Assembly (NCBI GenBank): GCA_031279295.1
Contig: JAITIT010000056.1
Span: 1-11,572 of the forward strand
DNA from: Holosporales bacterium
GTDB taxonomy: Bacteria; Pseudomonadota; Alphaproteobacteria; RUG11792
Length of the DNA: 11,572 nt
Direction: 5' to 3'
Below the pieces are notes generated by a model that was given only the letters and a program-made list of their open reading frames with translations, ran no database searches and was not told the origin of the DNA. Position numbers and translations under genes: made by a program. Shown piece after piece: positions 7,438-11,572 of the stretch (position 1 is the stretch's first letter; each line of letters starts with the position of its first letter).

Positions 7438-7462
7438 AGCACCGCACACATGAAGGTATACT
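7433..7462 (+). promoter_or_regulatory. Likely sigma-70 promoter of pdhAB
   Basis: TTGTAA (7433-7438) and TATACT (7457-7462) are separated by 18 bases. Transcription would start near 7469, giving a leader of about 24 bases before the pdhA ATG. A better -35 hexamer, TTGACT (7423-7428), lies too far away for this -10 box. The leader has no strong Shine-Dalgarno sequence. Confidence 0.5.
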
Positions 7463-7492
7463 TCCAGCACTGACTATCCTAAAACGTACAGC

Positions 7493-8464
7493 ATGGGTTC
7501 CAGTAGTGCAGAGAGGGAGAGGACTCTCATTATCTATCGTAAGTTGGTATTAGCTCGTGTGTTTGAGGAGAAGGTATCAGAGCTGTATCGGCAAGGATAC
7601 GTGTATGGCTTTTGTCACCTGTACACAGGGCAGGAAGCCGTGATAGTCGGCCTCTCTGAAAATATGAAGCAGACCGACAGTGTGATCACTGGGTACCGCG
7701 ATCATGTACATATGCTTCTTCGTGGAGTCTCACCAGAAGAAGTAATGGCTGAGCTTTGTGGAAAGGCCACTGGTTGCTCAAAGGGCAAAGGTGGATCCAT
7801 GCACATGTATAGCAAGAGCAAACGTGTTTATGGTGGCAATGGAATTGTGGGGGCTCAGGTCCCAATTGGAGCCGGTCTTGCGTTTGCCCACAAATACAGA
7901 AATGATGGAGGCGTGTCATTTACGTTCTTTGGGGACGGAGCAGCAAATCAAGGTCAGGTGTACGAAACATTCAACATGGCATCACTGTGGAAGCTACCAA
8001 TCATTTTTGTGTTGGAGAATAACCACTACGGATTGGGTACGTCCGTCAAGAGAGCCGCTGCTGGTGGAGTATTGATAAACAGGGGTGATCCTTTCGGAAT
8101 CAGAACAATCTTAATGGACGGGATGGATGTCTTCGAAGTACGCGATAAATCCAAAGCTGCGATTGAGGATGTTAGGAACGGCGGAAACCCTGTGATTTTC
8201 CACATGGACACATACAGGTACAAAGGTCACTCAATGTCCGACCCAGCACCGTATAGAACCCGTGACGAGGTGGAGACCGTGAAAAAAACCAGAGATCCTA
8301 TAGCTCGTGTTAAACACCTACTCATAGAAGAGCTAGGTGCTGATGAACATGAGATCAACTCTGTCATAGCTGAGGTTACTACCATCGTTGATAAAGCAGC
8401 CAAGTTCGCAGTAGACTCACCTCCCCCAGCAGATAGCGCATTGGGAATGGATGTTACGTTATGA
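7493..8464 (+). CDS. pdhA: Pyruvate dehydrogenase E1 component, alpha subunit
   Basis: PdhA is the thiamine-diphosphate-binding half of the E1 enzyme, which decarboxylates pyruvate and transfers the acetyl group to lipoylated E2. The 323 residues include FCHLYTGQEA (39-49), the SVITGYRDH motif (63-71), GCSKGKGGSMHM (94-105), the thiamine-diphosphate motif from GDG (147-149) to NN (176-177), and the phosphorylation-loop equivalent YRYKGHSMSDP (241-251). Length and motifs are typical and the protein appears intact. The ATG at 7493 begins a few residues before the first conserved helix. Its stop overlaps the pdhB start as ATGA (8461-8464), so the two subunits are translationally coupled. Confidence 0.96.
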   Translation: MGSSSAERERTLIIYRKLVLARVFEEKVSELYRQGYVYGFCHLYTGQEAVIVGLSENMKQTDSVITGYRDHVHMLLRGVSPEEVMAELCGKATGCSKGKGGSMHMYSKSKRVYGGNGIVGAQVPIGAGLAFAHKYRNDGGVSFTFFGDGAANQGQVYETFNMASLWKLPIIFVLENNHYGLGTSVKRAAAGGVLINRGDPFGIRTILMDGMDVFEVRDKSKAAIEDVRNGGNPVIFHMDTYRYKGHSMSDPAPYRTRDEVETVKKTRDPIARVKHLLIEELGADEHEINSVIAEVTTIVDKAAKFAVDSPPPADSALGMDVTL

Positions 8465-9450
8465 GCGGCTTGCTATATAGATCAGCTATCAAAGATGCGA
8501 TTGCTGAAGAGATGCGTAGAGACAAGGATGTTTTTCTGATGGGTGAGGAGGTCGGACTCTACAATGGAGCATACAAAGCTAGCCAAGGACTCCTCAGTGA
8601 GTTCGGGAATGACAGGATCATCGATACCCCTATAACAGAGTACGGATTCTCCGGGATATGCGTCGGAGCAGCATTCGCTGGCCTTAAGCCCATTGTCGAA
8701 TTCATGACATTCAATTTCGCGATGCAGGCAATTGACCATATAGTAAACTCCGCAGCGAAAACCCTCTATATGTCAGGAGGAGAAATTAACTGCCCGATCG
8801 TTTTCAGGGGACCGAATGGAGCCCCTAGGAATGTTGCTGCCCAACATTTACAGTGCTTTGCAAGCTGGTACGCCCATTGCCCTGGCCTTAAGGTTATATC
8901 ACCTTAGCCCTCATTCGAAGCAAAGGCATTATTGAAGGCTGCGATCCGCGACGACAACCCTGTTATTTTCCTGGAGCACGAAAGCCTTTATGGAAAGACA
9001 TTCGATACAACGCAATCTGATACAGCGGACGTATTGCTCCCGCTAGATAAAGCAATCGTTATGAGGGAAGGAATTGATATTACAATCACGGCATTCTCAA
9101 TAACGGTAGACCACGCTCTTCGTGCAGCAGACGTTCTGCATGATCAGTACGGTATCTCAGCTGAGGTCATCAATTTGATAAGCCTCAGGCCTATCGATGT
9201 AAACACAGTCGTGAACTCAATCAGGAAGACAAGCAGGATCCTGAACATAGAGGAAGGATGGGGAACATGTGGAATCGGAGCTGAGATAGCTACGCTTGCA
9301 GTCGAGTACGCCTTCGACTACCTTGATTGCGAACCCACTAGAATATCGACAGCAGACGTTCCGATGCCATACGCAAAGAATCTAGAGGAACTAGCCCTCC
9401 CAAGCCAGTTGAAGATTATCGAGACTGTGAAGTCAATGTGTAACATATGA
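8461..9450 (+). pseudogene. pdhB: Pyruvate dehydrogenase E1 beta subunit, interrupted by an in-frame TAG
   Basis: PdhB pairs with PdhA to form the E1 heterotetramer. The frame from 8461 to the TGA at 9450 would give 329 residues, the normal length for a PdhB without a lipoyl domain. It shows MGEEVG with the catalytic Glu, VEFMTFNFAMQAIDHIVNSAAKT, FASWYAH, the DDNPVIFLEHE segment and the C-terminal transketolase domain (LNIEEGWGTCGIGAEIA). A TAG at 8905-8907 (codon 149) replaces the residue after VISP, normally Tyr or another aromatic; one base change from TAC or TAT explains it. The frame is intact on both sides. Nearby, GPNGAPRN replaces the usual GPNGAAAR. A TTG at 8932 behind AAAGG could restart translation. 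A sequencing error, a true nonsense mutation or readthrough are all possible. Confidence 0.85.
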
Positions 9451-9462
9451 ATTGGACATCTC

Positions 9463-9597
9463 ATTATTATCCACTTGTGTCTAAGATTATTTCGTCATAC
9501 CGAACCTTATGATGAGTTGTAACAATCAAAAGGAGTTCATAGGCTAAATCGGTTAGAGCTTCTGAATGATAAATTCGGTTGATGAATGTTCTATTGT
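9463..9597 (+). repeat. Intergenic repeat, copy C (downstream of pdhB)
   Basis: This begins 13 bases after the pdhB stop, in the same orientation as copy B, so B and C flank pdhAB as direct repeats. The first 43 bases match copy B at 37 positions. After a diverged middle, AAATTCGGTTGA (9571-9582) and CTATTGT (9591-9597) again match. The rest of the 247-bp pdhB-tssG gap (9598-9697) holds no recognised gene, and I see no convincing terminator for either convergent gene. Confidence 0.6.
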
Positions 9598-9697
9598 CCT
9601 GGCTTGAGTTATCTGTTTTTCACATTTATCCTGTGATGACAAGATAGTTAAAAGCAACATTGTGCCTCAAATATGTAGGATTAAAAATCTCCAACAT

Positions 9698-10756
9698 TCA
9701 TACTTTTTCCGTAAAGCATGCAGTCATATTACCGCCAACTCCACATAGGAATGAATCTTTGTGCAACCTCTTAGTCCCAGTCAATAATAGCCCATAGTTG
9801 CCTTCGTCCTTGGTTTCAAGATAGAAATGTAACTTCACATTTGTGCCGTATGGTACGTACATTCGCACTATCTCCTTCATCTTCTCGAGTGAGGAAAACT
9901 GTTGATCTCTCCGCGATTGCTTTTGTAAAAATTTTACGTAGGTCCGAAAATCGAGTGGGCCAATCTCCACATCTATCCCTTTGATTTGATCCCACGTCTT
10001 ACTTCCAAGCAAGCAATCCTCTCCAAGAGAGTTGTATATACATTTCCTTACACCAATGGCTGACTGCTGCGATCTATCGATTTCTACAAACTCGCCGGCG
10101 AATTGCTTGACTTTCACCGGTACATTAAAGAAATCAGATAGCAAAATCCTCATGCCTTCACATGTTCTAGTTCTCTGCCAAAACAAATTTTGGCTGGCAA
10201 TTCTGAACTGGAACGGGATTGCCGGAATGGTACCGCTGCTATTGTAATCTCTGCATTCGAACCCGAACCCCGCGAGGCTAGATACAATCTTGCCGATGAC
10301 TGATTCTTCACTCGGGCAGGAGAGTGATTGAACGTGATGACGTTTCAAGAATAGGTAATGTAAGTTCAGGAGTTTGTGGTTAAAGATATCTAAGAAGTCT
10401 GTGACAGCCTTCTTAGATGTGCTGTTGTGTAACCAAAACTCCTGTACGTAGCAATCCGGCAGAGTACCATCAATTCCGGCTATGCCATATAGGTTGGTAT
10501 ATATCTCGGCAACCTTCTCACTTAGGCCGTCTACCGTAGAAACATCCGTGAACCTGGATGTAAAATTCACGTTAGCCTTGATATGAACGTACCTCAATCC
10601 ACATACGGCGGATGCAATATCCACAGCCTTAACAAACGCAAACTTCTCAGCCGAGAACGTCAACATATCATAAAGGGATTTTTCTGAATCTTTGCTCGAT
10701 GTAGGCACCAAGCCTAGAACCATCACTGGATTATCATTACCGCAAACAGTAGCCAA
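9698..10756 (-). CDS. tssG: Type VI secretion baseplate protein TssG (VasB/ImpH family)
   Basis: TssG is part of the T6SS baseplate wedge, with TssE, TssF and TssK, on which the contractile sheath assembles in the cytoplasm. The 352 residues match the family in order: an N-terminal FAFVKAVD helix, a stretch ending YVHIKANVNF, YGIAGIDGTLP, FLDIFNHKLLNL-x-Y, then EGMRILLSDFFNVPVKVKQFAG, a DRSQQSAIG loop, and LLGSKTWDQ followed by IGPLDFRTYVKFL. The length is typical and no frame break is seen. The first usable start is TTG at 10756, just after an in-frame TGA, with no clear ribosome-binding site; ATG at 10723 is an alternative. No other T6SS gene lies in the window. It sits 30 bases downstream of the initiator tRNA on the same strand, so they probably share a transcript. 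Confidence 0.8.
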   Translation of the reverse strand: MATVCGNDNPVMVLGLVPTSSKDSEKSLYDMLTFSAEKFAFVKAVDIASAVCGLRYVHIKANVNFTSRFTDVSTVDGLSEKVAEIYTNLYGIAGIDGTLPDCYVQEFWLHNSTSKKAVTDFLDIFNHKLLNLHYLFLKRHHVQSLSCPSEESVIGKIVSSLAGFGFECRDYNSSGTIPAIPFQFRIASQNLFWQRTRTCEGMRILLSDFFNVPVKVKQFAGEFVEIDRSQQSAIGVRKCIYNSLGEDCLLGSKTWDQIKGIDVEIGPLDFRTYVKFLQKQSRRDQQFSSLEKMKEIVRMYVPYGTNVKLHFYLETKDEGNYGLLLTGTKRLHKDSFLCGVGGNMTACFTEKV

Positions 10757-10786
10757 GAAAACTCAGCATTCACACAAAACCGAGAT

Positions 10787-10863
10787 TGGTTGCGGGGGCT
10801 GGATTTGAACCAACGGCCTTCAGGTTATGAGCCTGACGAGCTACCAAGCTGCTCTACCCCGCT
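10787..10863 (-). tRNA. Initiator tRNA-fMet (anticodon CAT)
   Basis: The minus strand folds as a 77-base cloverleaf with an encoded CCA end. The anticodon loop is CTCATAA, the D-stem pair is A11:U24, and the acceptor keeps an unpaired 1-72 position, all marks of a bacterial initiator. Two details differ from E. coli: position 1 is A, giving an A-A mismatch instead of C-A, and the anticodon stem has A29:U41, so only two of the usual three G:C pairs remain. The arms otherwise pair well (GAGC/GCTC, TCAGG/CCTGA, GTTGG/CCAGC). tssG follows 30 bases downstream. Confidence 0.95.
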
Positions 10864-10880
10864 GCATATAGCACTTGTTG

Positions 10881-10909
10881 AGTGTACCATTACTCAGTCA
10901 TTGAGTCAA
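10881..10909 (-). promoter_or_regulatory. Strong sigma-70 promoter of the tRNA-fMet gene
   Basis: On the minus strand, TTGACT (10904-10909) and TACACT (10881-10886) are separated by exactly 17 bases. The -10 box ends 17 bases before the mature tRNA 5' end, leaving a leader of roughly 10 bases to be removed by RNase P. It is the best promoter in the window by sequence and would also drive tssG if no terminator intervenes. None is seen. Confidence 0.75.
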
Positions 10910-11311
10910 GCACATTCGTATAGTGGCATTAACAACAGAAGGTATGCCATAATGCCCCCCTTAGCTATTGCCACCTTGTTTGTTGATTGCCCCCTTGCTG
11001 TAACGGCATATGTCATAGTGTTCCCGCTGGTTATCAAAGCTGCAGATGAGAATGAGGGACATTATGCTCAGTCCTCAGTTTTCGCGGACTGCTCCATACT
11101 TGATATGCAACGCCCTGTAGATCTCCGCTCGGCAGTGTTCGATGATGCTCTACTCCTTCCTCTGGAGATCCCTTGAAGGTCCTAGAGTATCTCTAGGAAA
11201 CTCTAGATACTCTATAATCACGCCATCTCGTGACTACAGCCTCTTTTGCAGAGGCAACCGTATTTCCTCTCACAATCACCAATATGGGCTAAGAGTGTCG
11301 TGGATAACTTT
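10910..11311. other. 402-bp region without a confident gene
   Basis: No recognised protein or RNA gene is seen here. A plus-strand open frame from ATG 10952 to the stop at 11176 would give 74 residues, beginning MPPLAIATLF with a hydrophobic first third, behind an AGAAGG sequence. It has no family resemblance that I can name and could be chance. The right half is hairpin-rich (separate entry). The region might hold an unrecognised small RNA or a decayed gene. Confidence 0.4.
11181..11255. other. Cluster of three short perfect hairpins
   Basis: Within 75 bases lie CCTAGAG-TAT-CTCTAGG (11181-11197, 7 bp), TCACG-6-CGTGA (11218-11233, 5 bp) and GCCTCT-5-AGAGGC (11239-11255, 6 bp). A competing 9-bp pairing joins TAGAGTATC (11183-11191) to GATACTCTA (11206-11214), so the first hairpin has a mutually exclusive alternative. 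No T-run follows any of them, so they are not typical terminators. Their density suggests structured RNA, but I could not match tmRNA, RNase P RNA, 6S or SRP RNA. Confidence 0.4.
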
Positions 11312-11572
11312 TCACGTTACCCACTCATTCTTTTGCTCATAACAACCACATCCATGTAGATCAATGAGTCTCCTCTCTCTCATAAAATGCCTCACCCTGA
11401 AGCTCGGGATCTCCAGGAACCCGATGTGACTCTGCCATGGGTTACTCTTCATTAGAGTAACGGGAGAGGTTAGTTTTGATTTGGGGTTCTTACCCATGTT
11501 GGTCCTGGTTTGTCCGGCAGGGTTCTTTTCACTACAACGGGGGGACTTTGTGCCCGCTTGTTTTTGTCCGCT
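11312..11572 (-). CDS. Unidentified ORF, C-terminal part entering from the right edge
   Basis: This frame is open for 86 codons from the window edge to a TGA at 11312-11314, so any start may lie outside. An internal ATG at 11497 would leave 61 residues. The visible part opens with a Lys-, Pro- and Ser-rich stretch, then reads NPWQSHIGFLEIPSF followed by an Arg-rich segment, two close cysteines (GCGCYEQ) and ends NEWVT. AGA and AGG arginine codons and C-ending Asn, Thr and Phe codons resemble the neighbouring genes, which supports coding. I recognise no family. An imperfect 9-bp hairpin (11300-11324) spans the stop codon and a perfect 8-bp one, GTTACTCT/AGAGTAAC (11441-11461), lies inside. A structured RNA is the main alternative. 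Confidence 0.4.
   Translation of the reverse strand, partial: SGQKQAGTKSPRCSEKNPAGQTRTNMGKNPKSKLTSPVTLMKSNPWQSHIGFLEIPSFRVRHFMRERRLIDLHGCGCYEQKNEWVT

Larger units (their letters stand above)
7039..7492. other. 454-bp divergent spacer between ispH and pdhA
   Basis: No protein gene or RNA gene was recognised here. The spacer separates two outward-facing transcription units. It holds the ispH -10 box near its left end, a 7-bp inverted repeat with a 2-base centre (ATCTCTC/GAGAGAT, 7226-7241), repeat copy B and the pdhA promoter. The unassigned part, about 7090-7280, is AT-rich with no open frame worth reporting. Confidence 0.6.

Noticed and set aside
8461..9450. TAG read as a sense codon genome-wide
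   Set aside because: yraN, the dolP-like gene and ispH all end at TAG at their expected family lengths, so TAG acts as a stop in this genome. Local suppression or a sequence error remains possible.
10787..10863. tRNA-fMet as an integration site with tssG on an integrated island
   Set aside because: No second copy of the tRNA 3' end, no integrase and no clear shift in composition were seen in the window.
10790..11176. Plus-strand open frame of 128 codons starting MRGLDLNQRPSGYEPDELPS
   Set aside because: The first third is the antisense translation of the tRNA-fMet gene, a well-known annotation artefact. Only the part from ATG 10952 is mentioned, as a low-confidence possibility inside the gene-poor region.
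10864..11572. tmRNA, RNase P RNA, SRP RNA or 6S RNA in the hairpin-rich right end
   Set aside because: None of the conserved core sequences I know for these RNAs could be found on either strand.

Overview
The window looks like chromosomal DNA from an obligate intracellular alphaproteobacterium of the order Rickettsiales, most like Anaplasmataceae. The reasons are the housekeeping gene content, short overlapping genes, degenerate intergenic repeats, a pyruvate dehydrogenase E1 pair without a lipoyl extension, and moderate GC (mid-40s by eye). This placement rests on recalled family knowledge and no search was run. No transposase, integrase, CRISPR array or rRNA was seen.

Layout. Bases 1-495 (+) hold the 3' part of an M23 (LytM) peptidase gene. 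A convergent gap follows. A compact seven-gene cluster then runs leftward on the minus strand from 7038 to 703, in transcription order ispH, mutS, yraN, dolP-like, uppS, cdsA, tsaE. Most junctions overlap, except a 253-bp mutS-yraN gap that can fold into two stem-loops. A 454-bp divergent spacer (7039-7492) carries a -10 box for ispH, a promoter for pdhA and a repeat element. pdhA and pdhB (7493-9450, +) follow, but pdhB has an in-frame amber codon at codon 149. A related repeat copy lies just after pdhB. On the minus strand, 9698-10863 holds a T6SS baseplate gene (tssG) directly downstream of an initiator tRNA gene with a strong sigma-70 promoter. The last 700 bases hold no confident gene: a hairpin-rich stretch, then the C-terminus of an unidentified minus-strand ORF entering from the right edge.

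How the genes fit together. IspH makes IPP and DMAPP, UppS condenses IPP into undecaprenyl diphosphate, and CdsA makes CDP-diacylglycerol for phospholipids. DolP is an envelope lipoprotein and the M23 enzyme acts on peptidoglycan, so the left half is largely envelope biogenesis, with DNA repair (MutS), tRNA t6A modification (TsaE) and a nuclease-fold protein (YraN) mixed in. PdhA and PdhB form the E1 component feeding the TCA cycle.

The most notable points are: a UppS that lacks three normally conserved pyrophosphate-site residues; the pdhB amber codon, in a window where three other genes end at TAG, so the codon is not obviously reassigned; an orphan tssG next to the initiator tRNA; unusual identity bases in that tRNA; and a family of intergenic repeats around pdhAB.
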